Shown here piece after piece: positions 1-13,815 of a stretch of 64,000 bases of DNA (its first letter is position 1; each line of letters begins with the position of its first letter). The stretch is from assembly GCA_028554795.2 (NCBI GenBank), contig JAPYKE020000267.1:496001-560000 (forward strand), in the 5' to 3' direction. Source of the stretch: Sinohyriopsis cumingii (Eukaryota; Mollusca; Bivalvia; Unionida; Unionidae). A program made the translations under genes and the position numbers. Below the pieces are notes generated by a model. That model had not been told where the DNA came from, did not search any database, and saw only the letters and a list, made by a program, of their open reading frames with translations.

Positions 1-373
1 ATTTTCGACAGGTAAGACGTAAAGAAAAATGTGTTCCCTTTCATGCAAGTGTCATATACCTAATGTAGTGCTTCAGTTACCTTATCGAATGATATATACA
101 AAGCACATCCAGCAGAACAAACAGATTATTGCTCATTCCAATCAAATAAATAAATGTGTCTTTTTATGTTTAATGCAAAATATAAACTTTATTTGCAGTT
201 AAAGCGTAGGAACAAAATCTGAGGCAGATATACAACCATGCATGCCATCATTCCTCTTTCAAGGAAATTTTAAGTCGGTTATAAAAATACAGATTTGTCC
301 TTTATGAATGTTATACTTACTTTTAGAAGATCATTGCGAAGTCTATATTTCTTTTTTTTATCCATTTTCAAAG

Positions 374-487
374 GAGCAATAGCGGATGTTGATGGTGATG
401 GAACACTTGATTATTTGTCCATTGTTCCATGGGGGGGGGGTGAATGCAAAAGTGAATGCAGACTATACCAGGATTTCGATGGAATAA
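374..487 (+). CDS. candidate internal exon, FG-GAP/Ca-binding-like motif
   Basis: A pyrimidine-rich tract (about 345-371) runs into an AG at 372-373. The open segment that follows reads GAIADVDGDGTLDYLS and then a Cys-containing stretch, ending at a GTAACT donor at 488. The segment is 114 nt and phase 1 at both ends, the symmetric class common in extracellular modular proteins. DVDGDGTLD fits the D-x-D-x-D-G-x-x-D loop of FG-GAP/integrin-alpha-like or EF-hand-like repeats. A run of ten G at 431-440 lies inside the exon and is a likely slippage or sequencing-error site. No neighbouring exon was found, so the parent gene is unknown. The motif and splice signals are seen; that this is a real exon is inferred, and a chance open frame remains possible. 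Confidence 0.4.
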
Positions 488-1265
488 GTAACTAATATTA
501 GCAAGGTCAATATATTTCTTCATTTTGACATCATGGATAGAATTCAACTAAATGCAGCAACAGCAATTACAAGGAATAGCGAAGACAAATATATAGAATG
601 AGTTGGGTTACTTCCTCCGGTCCAGCAAGAGGGGACACACTAGTTTGGCAATAAGAGTGATAGTCATTATTTTTCAAAGGATTTGTATGTCAGGTCTAAG
701 ACGCTATAACAAAACTACGTAGAGTCTGATAAATCAAACAAATTGTGGCCCGTCATCATAGTTCTAATAATATTAGATAATGCATTTCAACAGTGTGTAA
801 AAGCGATAGGAATAAACAATTCCTGAACGCTCTAGCATTAATTGATGGAACAACTTAATGCTTGAAGATCATACATTATATGACGTAAATGAACAGCAAT
901 ATTAAACAGAATTTTAGGTTTGATGAACGTTTTGTTCATTTTCCAACAACACTAATGAAAGTCACAACAGTTGCAAGCTGTTTCATGTGCAATCGCAAAT
1001 TAATCATGCATTGCGACACTTCTGTTGATATTTACTCTTAATCACGATTACCCTAATTTTCATGATGAGGTTTCTGTTTTGGTAATAAGTTTTTGCAGCT
1101 ATCAAAATAATCAGTTCGGTTTAATATCTTCGATCACAAATTTCGCAAACTTATTTTGAAAGTATAAACTCACTGTTAATTCAAAGTATAGGTAATATAT
1201 ACGTACTTAACGAGAACAAAGTAAACGTAATAAAAGAACATATGCAGATATACTAGTACATATAT

Positions 1266-1390
<125 letters not shown>

Positions 1391-4300
1391 GGACGTTTAT
1401 TATGGCCTATATGATGTTGTTTAAGGCTTGGATGATCGCTGAGTGTGCCTTTGTGCCAGTGTGCTTATGTGATTAAAAAGTTTTCTTGCTACAAATATGA
1501 CTTAATGACACATTTATCTTTCTCTTCTACGACTCACACATATACTGCTCAGTCTTTGGACTCAAACTCTTTTTCTTATTTCAACCCAATCCAATAAATC
1601 TCAAGCTCATAATATAAGGGATTAATACACTTATGTTTCTCATTTTACTGACGATGTCCTGTACGGCTACTTCCTAGCTGTGGTAATATTTTGAAAATGT
1701 TAGACAAAATTTAAATTATTGTCTTATATTAAAGTCTTATCTGGTCCAACTTTAAACCATGTTATATGGTATGAATGAATAATTATAATATTTGATTGTG
1801 TAACAATGGATGTAGATATGCATGCAAAATATACATGTACGACTTAAGAGCGTTGCTTTAGATTAATAAATGATTATAATATATTTTTTCCAAGTGGTTT
1901 TGGTGTGTGCTAGACGACTTTGAAAGTGAACATTTGTACTGATATATGATAAAACACATATGCCATTGAATGTTGAACCTGTGACCTCAGAGGTTATTAA
2001 AGGTGCTAAGAGTTATTTAGCAGAAAGACAAATAAGCATTGCACTAAAATTGTGATATTTAAAATATTGTTGATATTATTTGGGTATTTGAGTCATCATC
2101 ATCAAAAAAAAAATGGAAAAGACATTGTGCCTTCAAGTATTGTATCGCTCTTTTAAAGTCTTTATATCTTATTTTCAGTTGACAAAGATTTATCAGGGAT
2201 CATCTTTTCTCTACGCACGTAATGAAATATTTGCTTATTAGGGTCGCATCATAAAAACGTCACATTCAAAGAGATTGTGGTTCAATATTGGTTTCCCTGA
2301 AAAAGATAGTGTTGACCTTATGCACCATATAAACATGGAGCAGCTTCTTGTTTTGGATGATGTGAAATGTACGGTGAATGAATGGTTCAAGTGATTCAAC
2401 TTTAGTTACGAAATTTATAATTTGACATCATTTTTTTGAACGTAAATATAATGCTTCAGTTTGATCAAACATATGGAGGACCTAAACAACCAATATGAGT
2501 TCCAAAATGTTCAAATTAGCAATGACTTTAGGCTTTTTTCGAATTAAAATAAACGTGTTTCCTACTCATTCAAGATCTGTGATTAATATTAAATATGTAG
2601 ACATATTGTTACTTGTTTATGTCAAATTGTGTCTACCTCTCTTCCCCCCCCCTCTCTGTTTGAACATTTGTCGATCACAAGCTCTCTATCTCTCTCTATA
2701 TATATATCTGTATATTTATCTATCTCTCTCTATCTCTCTCTTTAGTACTGTCAGAGGCCCAAAACTAAACTAGAAGTCGTCAGCAAAGCAGTCAGTGTCC
2801 TACAATTATTTTATCAATTATTCTTTACGTATGTATTCTGTTCATGTTTTCAGAGCCCTTCGTAGATTACACTCGAGGTAATTTATCTGAATTTCAACAA
2901 CCCTGATAACTTATCACACCTCACATGTTTGCCGTCCTTACCTTCATTGTAGATAAGTACATGTGACAATATCATCCCACTAGCTGCCACACGATTGATC
3001 ACAAGCAAATTGAATCAAAGTTTTCTTGAACGTGAGAAGGATTTTCAACTTCATGGAAAACATTTTGATGGTCATAAATTCATCAACTTCATACCTATAA
3101 AAATTGAAATAATCAAAACAGATAAAAAAAAAATTGAAGAGCCATCTGCGTCTTTAAGAGTTTATTGATTTCTATTTTTTTTTCTCTGTCTTTACAACTG
3201 GCCAAAATGTCGACAGTAACCTGAATTAAACGAGATTCATATTATTTGCGAACAATAATCTAGAGGCAAAGCCATACTTTGAAATGAATGGTACCTTCTT
3301 CTCCCGCCAGGATAAGTCTGACTGCAATTTCTTGACCATGCCTTATACCCATTCGAACAATATTTTGCTTTATGTTTAATTAAACTCAACCATGAGCGTT
3401 AGCCCAACGGGTAATTGACCCATAAAATTATGCTTTCTTGGGAAAGATGTGTATTCTGTGCAGGCATTATAATCATATATTCCCAAATGAACGTGGTCAT
3501 AACTTCCTTTTGTTATTAAAACATTTTGCCACGATTCTGACCATGCTACACTTTGTCGAGAGATAAATCTAACCTTTAAATAAATTTGCTCATTGTGACG
3601 ATAGGAACGATGTTAAATGTTCAGTCTTTGATTACATACAATTCCATAGAAGGAAGAAAGTAATATGTCACGTACAAATGTTAGAATGTATAATGTTTAA
3701 ATTATATGCACATTTAATCAGTTAAGGTATGAGATTAAACTATCTTTGAAAACATCGAAAATCAGAGGGTACAGGCTGATCTCAGTATAATGTTTTCCAT
3801 AATCGAAGACTAGAAAATCGTTTATGTGAGTAAAGTATACGAAGACATTAGAGCAAGTACTAGCGGTGTAACGGTTTTTGAGAATAAAGAATATATTCCA
3901 CAGAAAATAACGTGTCGTTTGAATGACAATTGAAAGACCAGACAAACAATTGGCAGAAATAACAGAAGAAATAATCACTCTCTACATAATGAAATTTACA
4001 CGGGCAATTTTATAAACAAAATACGAATGGAGGCATGAAAGATAACCACAAACATATCCCTGCAAATATCAAGCGCTCCCAACTATCACAGAGTCCACAT
4101 ATAGCACAAGACTCCATTTGTTCCATTGTTAACACATTCAGCAATATGTGTTTGAAACTGAGTGAATTAGATAAACTTTGATTATGATATAAATGTTCTT
4201 CTCTGATGCTTTTTAAAGACACAATTTCAAATATTGAAGAAAAAGAATCGATACTCTGAGTACGTGGATACATAACTTTATTGAATTGCAACATTTTGAT

Positions 4301-7300
4301 ACTTAACAATTATAAATCGAATATGATTTCAGTGTACTAGAACTGAAGAAATACGAAGGATATGTGTGTTGTTGGACTGCTAAGATATTATATTTGGCTG
4401 TAGATTGCAGATAGGTAATCTGGACAAATAGCTCATTGCGAATGTCTTTATTTCAATCCTGGCAAAACTTCAGTACTACCATACAACGAAGCATTGCATG
4501 TGATGCAATGTAGAATATAGTATATCACGTAGATAACGCGCACATAATTATCAAAATTACTTTCATTTATGCAAGGACCTGCATGCTTATGAAATCTGTG
4601 TTTGCATTATCCTTTTTGAGTCCCGTTAGACTCCAGCTTGTTTTTATAGGCTTATACGTACAGTATTGTCTACTGTGATCGTCAAATGTTTATAAAAATA
4701 ATTGTAAAATTAATATGTTTATATTCGATATATCATATTCACTGTGTTATCTATTGTACTCTACATGATTAAAACTTTTTGGCTTAACATATATTGTGTG
4801 TATTTTTACATAACATTCAGAGTTATAATATGATACTTTACAGTGTGCAAGCTTTAAACGGTATTGTGTTTTATGTTGACGTATTAATGCAATTGATATA
4901 AATTGAACATCTAGTGGAATAATAACTCACTTTTCTAATAATCAGTCCAAAAAAGGCTCAGCTGCCTAAATGTTCAATCATTTTAGTTTGATTTTACATT
5001 ACATGCTTGATTCCAAATATCTAAACTATTAAAATAAAATTTGTCTTCAAATTAATCGGGCTGATAAACATGATCTACAAATAGGTTAATGTGATCACCT
5101 GAAAATGTAACGTATTAATTTAAGATTTAAGCTGCATTAGAGTAGGCGACAATGCTTTCCCATTAATTGATGCGATAATGAAAAACTATGTAATGTTGTG
5201 TTTGACTAGATGTCATGGTTTCAAAACATAGTATTGTATCCTCGTTCACGTAAAGCAGCTTTTATTTGCAGAGTCTGAAATGTAGATAAAGCAAGAAATG
5301 TGTTGCTTAATGATATATAGGAGTCATCTCAAAATCGTTCAGTGTACGTTTTTCACTTGTCTTTAACTCAAAGAATGCCCATTTAATCTCCTGGGGGATA
5401 AGAGCTGGAATATTGTAACCACCAAACTAAAATTACCAGCCGGCATATAACGTTTGAAATCTATTCTTACTTGTGCAAAGGTTGTATTATCCAACTATAG
5501 TAGTTCAAAATAACTGCTTGTCTTGTGGTAATGCAAAGCTATTTATCTTTGGTTCGGAAATAATCGAAAGTGCTTCCCTCTGCGAAAATAACTTGTATAT
5601 CACTTAGTAACATTTTATTATTCTTTATAAACATGAATTATATAAAATGTAAAATAATATGAATTAGTTTGTAACTTTTTTGTCACACTCCTGTTAATAT
5701 AAATGTAATTTAAAAGTATGTTCACATGAATAGTTTATTCGTACCAAAATTGTTGTCATATTGAAATTAATAGAAAGTTATTTTATAAAAGAAGACTTGA
5801 TAAATATTATCGTGTCCACATTGTCATCCATTCTATGCAGTTTAAAAATAAATTGGATTTGCTTTACACAAAGAAAACTGATGCAAATTCACCGAAAAAG
5901 GTGACTAAGGTGCTACATTGGTAAATAACAAAACATGTTGAAAAATCTTCTCAATGTTGTGTCACCGAAGTAATGCGATGTGACACACAGTCTCTCACTA
6001 AAAAGATTAACGCACATAACAATATCTTAACCTTTAAAAACATAGCTTTTAGTTTCATGCGCACTGATTATACGCATTTCCTCACTTAAACAACATTCCC
6101 GCTAGATGATTGTTTCTGTAAACACCAAAACCAATGTAATCAACAGTATTACACAGGGAAAAAAGACTAGAATTTAGCAAATGACATAAAAATCAACACG
6201 CTTAACATCTATAAAGCCTTAGTCTTTAAAGCACAATTACATCACTATACATTAGACGTGTACAACTAATCAAAGACCTGGTTCACCCTCTATTGCATTG
6301 TACAAAACATCCACCTTTAAATGTCGCATTTCCCGTACATCACTGACGCTATGTTTCTTGTAGTAAAAACAATCTGTGGTGATGAAAACCATGGTATATT
6401 ATTACCGCTATTATCCTACCGAAATTAGTTTCAAACCAAACGTTATACAAAAAACTTTTCAACAAAAACATTACTAACATTGAAACTGCATAGGCCTTCC
6501 TTAACAGAGATGAAGGCTCCTGTACAGATAATACGCTTTCTCACATCTATACCAAAGCTAAATTTATTTCGCAATACGCAGCGTTATGCAATATGAAACA
6601 CTAATCCTATCGCCAGCAGCGAATACCATTAATCATCAATAAGAGCGGTAATATGGATTTCGTTTCATACATATATGATATTTATATATTTGGTATTAAT
6701 GGGACTGTGTTCTCTGGCTTAAGGTGCAATTCTCTTTGGAAATATCTTCTTGAATGACCTATTTAAAAGAAAGCATTGATAAAGGGTATCATAACATACG
6801 TAAAGTAAATTCTGATTTTTAAGTATTTATTTATATATTTGCAAGAGTTTGGAGGTTATTTTTCATTATAGTGAGAAAGTGAGGGGAGTTTATTTGTCAA
6901 ACGGAGTACATAGGCAATTAATATAAACATTTGGTATAATGTACAATATATACGAAACGTGATAGCATAATTTACTAGTTTCTTAAAATTTGCACTTCTT
7001 AACATTCTAACGTAGGAAGTCATCGGAATAGGTTCACGCTTGTGTTGGGTTCTTAGGTCGTATTTTAATGTGCATGGGATGAAATACCAATCCACTGCTT
7101 GGAACGGCAAGAGGCAAGAACTTAAACGAAATATTTTGAAAGTAGAAATTATTCTGAATGTCTGTTCATTAATTGCTCAGATAAAACGTATGCGTAGTAT
7201 TCGCTTGTTTAATACATTTTCAGTTGATATGGATTGCTGTTTTGAGTTAAAAGATAAAGTAAAATAATGCGAGCGGTCACAAGCAAGACGTGCTGTTATT

Positions 7301-10300
7301 TTGCGAAGTAGTACGAACCCTGGCGTTTTACATGAGAGTTTTATCACATGTCTCTGTTATTAAATGCAACATCTTAGGAAGAATGTTTTGCAAAGTAGGG
7401 GTACGATCCTCGATAAGCAAGAAAGCTGTAGTTCAAACGGTTCCTTCATCATTTAATTGAAACCACACAACTTATCATGAAATTCCATTGACACTTTAAC
7501 TGATCTCTCGATTAAATTTTGTTATTTTGCGTTATTCGCAACTTTGTAGTTTACAGCCTAAGTATGTCTTCGGCGACGGAACCTTAGTTGTATTCATAAA
7601 TTGTGTGTCTTCCTTGATTTCACTGAAACATCAGGGCTACTAGCCTTTCACAAAATCTATATCGCTTTCACGCACATTGAAACTTAAGCAAAAGGCTCCC
7701 TCCGATGAAGTAGCGAGTTCCAGATAAATCAATGAAGGTCGTTTTTTGGAACGGAATTAATATGATCGAATAATAGGCCACGTGTTAGAAACGTTGTCAT
7801 GAAAAGAGGGACATATAAATGATTTTGTTTAGTATGCATTTTATTTGCATAACCTATTTGACCAGCCCTGTAAATTGGTTAGCCTCACAATTATCGTGAG
7901 AGACCCAATTACGTTCGAAAATGATAGTTATGTGTAGCATGATCCAGCAGACAGTATAACCACACGTCGATCGGGAATCATCGGAGAAGGTAATGCTTTC
8001 GACACGTAAATTGCGTTTTCCATAATCCTGAATAGACAAATTGCCATCACTGATGACGTTCGAATGTATATTTTAAATATAGAACAACATAATGAATCCA
8101 CAAACAAGCTAGTCTAATTCCTAAATGAGACTTTTATGTTGATGCCACGTATGGAATTAAAACTATATTCCGGAGGCAACGGACGACATGGTGGACGAAG
8201 CAACATTAACGAAAACTCGATCACGATGGCTGGATTTATCAAAGGACAGAATAACAATCCCATAACACGAAAACGAAGAGGTCAACTTTCACTTGCTGTC
8301 GAAAACCGGTAACATAGGTACGGTTCCGACAGTGCTTGAGTAATCAAATATCAATGATTGAAGAACAGGATGTGCAGGTGCTAGCGTTAAACGCGTGAGT
8401 AAAACAAGTGGTTCAGGTCGCCTTCCGGAGAAGCCAGAGATAGAAAAGAAGCGGATTTCGCCGGAAACGTTCGGCAAAATGCACATAACAGCGCGAAATG
8501 CTGTACAAAATATGGATTAGTATAATAACTAGAGGTTTGTATATTTTATCATTGGTATGTATATAGGCGAATCCTTATATGCCCATGGTAAATTTGTCTA
8601 ACTTTACACACGCACACATACAGCCCGGCCCTTAGATTTGCAATCAGTAGCTCATGTAAGAGGATATACTTATTTGCCCCTAACCAAACAGCTAATATCA
8701 CACTATTAATTAATCAGTCCATAGTAAAATTATACAAGTGATGATTATGATTTACAATCCTGAAATGATATTTACTCTTTGAAAATTTACTCCTATAAAT
8801 AATTTTATCAACGGTGTTTATTCAATGTTCAAACCCGTCGATGGTTTCCTTTTCCGTCAGCACTATTTCGTAATCAGTCATGCTAATTATTTTAGCTTCA
8901 ACATAAAGCGAGTACAGTGTTCTAATTAGTTGTGCAGCTGCCAGAGATTCTAAATAAACAAGTATTCTAGAATGAAGTTGAATCGAACTTATTTTAGAAA
9001 TGCAAAATATACACAAGTACTATCGAGATAGACCCGGCAATAGTTTAGATTGGCGCACCTATAGCACTTGTCGTGGTTGCGATTCCCGTCACCAAAAGGT
9101 CAACAATTCAGGATTTTATATGTTGTTAATTACTCTTTTTAATTTTACTAGTAACATGCGATCATACAAAATATATGCCTCAGTAATGTTCACGTATCAG
9201 GCAATTGTGTGTTCAGGGGGCCTGATACCAAGTTGTTGTTTCAAACAAGAACTGTTACACGGAAAAGCCTTCTTGAAAAACATTAGATGCAGCGTCATCA
9301 ACGCGTAAAGATTCCAGTAGTTCATCGCAAGATATGAACAACATATTTTGTATTTGCGTTGACGTATTCTGATGAACACAATCGAAGAAAAATAATCTTC
9401 ACTTCCACCGATTTCTACCCATTTCAACATTTTTCGCTACAGCTCCTAGCAGGCTTCTAACCGTATATATATTGTCTACGTTAGATGGTTTCGTTGTTCC
9501 AGGTTGATCTTCAAATAAGAAAACTCCATCCAGATAAAGAAAAACAAAATTGGTTGATAAACATAGCCACTTTGGTGGCTAACCTACTCAGGTCTATATA
9601 TTTTCGTGTGGTTGAGCATCCGTACATGTGAATATAAACTTTGTATCCAGTTAAAATTAATTTAGTATGTAATCACTAATAACAATCATAGTTTGCAATA
9701 GCAATGTTGAATAAAATATTGTTCGTCGAATGGCAAATATAAAATAGTATCAATTGGCGATGAAAAACCAAACGATTGAAAAAGAAAATGATGTTTGTGG
9801 GATTCCATGTATGTCATCCAATGGGTTCCAGGTCTGTTGTTAACTCTCTGTTGGTGCTCTCAGTTTCACGCATAATTGAAATCATTGATGGAAGTGTATC
9901 CCACATAAAAACACATCGAAAATGCTTGTCTGATATTGTCATAGAGAGTAAATCAAACTAGTCAATAGACGCTTTAGAAGCTTCGCAAGGCCACAACCGA
10001 AGATCACTTTTCCTTAGGAGTCTTTGGTTCGTACGCCTATAGAGACGCCTTTTTAATCATTTAATTTATATATGACTAGTAAATATCAGCTTGTTTTAAA
10101 AATGATAACGTATTAATCTGCTTTGATATTGACTGGATACAATCGTAATAAAATAAATAATGCCTTATTTTGTTCCAACGAGAAATAATCAGTCATTGCT
10201 TAATTTTAAACCCATATGAATCCAGGAAAAAAAATAATTCATTTCGGACCCTACGTAGATGTTTGAGTGTGACACAGGTTATTCGTGATTGCTTAGTAGC

Positions 10301-12662
10301 GAGTTGTAGTAATATTCTTGTATATATATATAACATCAGAATACCTTTAGAAGTTCTGAATAATGACCACGAACTTTACACAATTTCATTCCTTTTTTAT
10401 ATCACATTTCTAAATGTAACTACTTCGCGTCGGTGGCTTCATTCTATTTAGAGGCGTTGGCAGTAATTCTGGTAAAAGTAAGCAGCGATTGATAAACGTG
10501 TAATCTAATGTAGCGAGTATACTCTATACAGTATGTATCCCATCAATTTGTACTTATTATGCCTCGACACAAACGTGTGAAATGTCCGAGTAGGATCATA
10601 AGTGAAATATTTTGATTTAGAAGCCTTTGCTATTCTTAATATTATTGTTTTTGACGAGTGCTTGGATTATTTTTTATTGAGCGTTTATAACGAGTTACCC
10701 TTTAGACTAGCAATTGAATCGGGATATCTCATCAATATTGGCCTAATTAAATAGATACAGTCGTCTAAAAAAATAATGCATTTCTTCGCTCATACTACGA
10801 CATGTACATCTTGAACTTAAAGAAAGGAAGATCTGGGCTAATGAATATTTATAAAATATTTGTGATCAGTCAGTCTTGATTCCAAATGTAGCTATTCAAT
10901 GTCTAATTGTACATTGTATTTCACTATGTCATGTTGCTTTATATATTTTAAAGATAAACACACACACACACACACACATGCACATAAACACGCACACACA
11001 CATACGTGTATTCATAAATGTGTGAGGACCGTGATATATGATTACATTTCGAAGATCATAAGAAGGAATGAAAGTATATGTTAGAAATTTGAAAGTAAGC
11101 TTACCTGTAAGCCTGGCAATATCTGTATCACTTCATTTTTGCCTTATCCTTCTTTAAACATTATGAGGACTACTCTTACTTTACCATCATTGTGAGGACT
11201 ATTTACACACAATAAACGACTACCATTAACCTGAAAACCTGAATATTATTTTTTTCTTATTGCGCCTGTCCTGCTAAAACATGGGAAGATATGTATTTAA
11301 AACCTTACTAACTAATTTAATTGCAATTAAAACTATAGACAGATATATACACGAGCTTCAATGTTCAAATCGTATTAAAATATAAGTTTAATTAACTTTG
11401 TCATAAACAAAACCTCAGGCAATGTTTTGCAACTTTTTACCTCTTTTATCTACAAAATTAAAAATTACCATCCAGTTGGGAAATATGAAATAGCATTATA
11501 GCAAAAATATGCATTAAGTCTAGATAGTGCAAAAAACCCCCAAAAAACTTAAGACTGTCAAACATATCTAAATTGTTAATTCATCTATTAAAATAAAAAA
11601 ATGAGATTTCTAAAAATGTAGTTGAAACCAAAGGAACACAAATGGCATACGCCAGTTTGCCCAATGCAATTTCATTGGAACTGAAGTTGCCTTTGGGAAA
11701 TCTGCGCTTGACTCATTATATGACAATATATGACAACTAAAGTTTAAACATTAGGCAGAATACAACCTGAAGTTAATTAAATTTGCGTTCCATTTGTTTT
11801 ACATTCATTTTATGTTTTGTTTATGCTTTAAAATCATATGCCCATCATTAAAGTTATCAAAAAGTGTGTAAATAATAACTGAAGACAAATATTACGCGAG
11901 AAGGAAAAGAAGGGTTAGATTGCATATATATGCATGTGTATATACATCGATAAATATATTATGGTTTTGAAATATTTAGAATTGATATAGTATAGATAGA
12001 CGGGGTAGGTAAAATACATTGAACTGAAACATTAAATACTTTTTATTCGAAAGGGCTCATCTGATTTGCTTTTGGAAACGTTAATGAATTAACTTTTCTA
12101 CGCCTAGATATGCTAGCATATCAATATATACAATAATGAAAGCTAGACGTTATGGAATCATATTATTTTCCTTAAAACTAAATGATCTGGGAAAACTGGC
12201 TTATCGATTTGCTTAACAATAATCATCTAATCACCATGAAGTCAGCGACATGCATTTAAATTATCTATGGCGTGCTGACTTTAGATAAGGAGTTAAGTAC
12301 GCTTATTTTAATTCATTTACTTCTTTTCCAGACAATATAGAGTTTTCAACCTTCTGTTATTTTCATGTAAACAACCATACAATAGATGATAAATACTGAT
12401 TGGGTTGCTTGTGTTTAGGTTGATTGATTAGGCATTTAAATAAATATGAATGGCTATAATCATTATGGATAGGTGCACTATTAAGCATGCCTGTAAAATA
12501 AATCTCACACGAGATACACTATTAAAATGTACAAGTATTACTTAATTATTTCAAAATAATCTTTCAGAAGCAGTTTGTTTAGGGTCTGGGATCTCGGCAT
12601 ATAATGCAGCCCGCAATATTTCCATGGCTGTATTAGAGCTTGAAGGCCGCGTACCACGAGAT

Positions 12663-12713
12663 GTATACATTTTTCATTAAATGTCGAATATCCTTTTAAT
12701 GAAAAATGTATAC
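12663..12713. repeat. perfect 19-bp inverted repeat (hairpin)
   Basis: The left arm 12663-12681 begins GTATACATTTTTC and the right arm 12695-12713 is its exact reverse complement. They are separated by a 13-nt loop. Pairing does not clearly extend beyond the arms. It could be a small foldback element or a stem in a transcript; there is no evidence of transcription. Confidence 0.85.
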
Positions 12714-13234
12714 GATTGGTTAAGAATTGATAAAGCGTACATACTGTACATATATTTTATTGATATCACATGCAAAATAATGTGTTTGCACTTTGAATGG
12801 AGTTTAAGATTGACTACAGGCAAATGTGTGTTGACCGAGTTGATGAACTACTCACATCACTACCGAGTGTATCCACTACAGAATGCAATATGTGCCACTT
12901 GTTGTTATTTAAAATCACCTTCAAAATTTGATATGATGATTGTTTATGTTGTTTTTTTTATGTTCTATTTGTTTACATTGATTAAATCAATACAAGACAC
13001 ATGTATGATTTAAGCATGAAAGATGGTTATAATGAAGAATTTAGAGCACTACAAACACATGATTAGCTCAATCAATGACATGAACCCTCAACCCTTAACG
13101 TACCAGTCAATGGAAATTAGTGCGGAATAGAAACCAAGCGAAATGAAAACAGTAGGCGTATTAAAATATTTTAATATATTTACAGTTGATCTAAATCATT
13201 ATTCTGCATAAATAACAGTACTAAAGACCATAAA

Positions 13235-13241
13235 CTCTCTC

Positions 13242-13300
<59 letters not shown>
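13235..13300. repeat. (TC)n microsatellite
   Basis: About 66 bp of CT dinucleotide with one TATC interruption. Confidence 0.97.
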
Positions 13301-13303
<3 letters not shown>

Positions 13304-13570
13304 ACTCACTGTTTGGTCGGTTTGAATTAACTTTTACCATCATTCATAAATCCAGAGGCATCTTGGGATCACACAAACGAAAATCATCCTGTAAGCTCTC
13401 TTTTAATAGATTTTCGCCCGTATCTTGCTTATATGGTCGAGAGAGACAGACAGATTTAGAGACAGAGAGATAGTAAGAAAGAAAGACATTTTCATATTTA
13501 ATTAATAATCGATTTTAGAACATTATAATAGCTTTAAGAAACGAAAATTAAACATTAAATACACAACAGT

Positions 13571-13815
13571 ATGGACCGCTACGGTGGAATAATGTTTAGT
13601 GCGTCTGCGTCGGAAGCGGAAGGTTCAAACCCCGACCGAGTCATACCAAAGACATAAAAATGATACTGCTGCCTCGCTAGGCGAACATCATTAAAAGGTT
13701 AGTGTTAAGACAGGTCGGCCTTGTGTCAGGATAATATGACTGGCGGGGGACATCGTGCTACATGTCTGAATCATGGTTCCCCAGTGCAAGACATCACTTT
13801 AAACTGCCACACTGC
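13571..13815 (+). mobile_element. tRNA-derived SINE, mollusc-type body (copy 1)
   Basis: A tRNA-like head carries an exact polymerase III B box, GGTTCAAACC, at 13622-13631. The body that follows contains GAGTCATACCAAAGACATAA, CGCTAGGCG, AGGATAATATGACTGG and CCCCAGTG. The same ordered landmarks appear in reverse complement at 16812-17030, which shows this is a repeat family. The body recalls the MetaSINE-type central domain common in molluscs, but that family name comes from memory and is unverified. No poly-A tail or clear target-site duplication was found, so the 3' boundary is approximate. Confidence 0.75.

Noticed and set aside
1976-2040. Possible reverse-strand B box near TTGAACCTGTGACC
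   Set aside because: Only a partial match, with no A box and no body shared with the other SINEs in the window.
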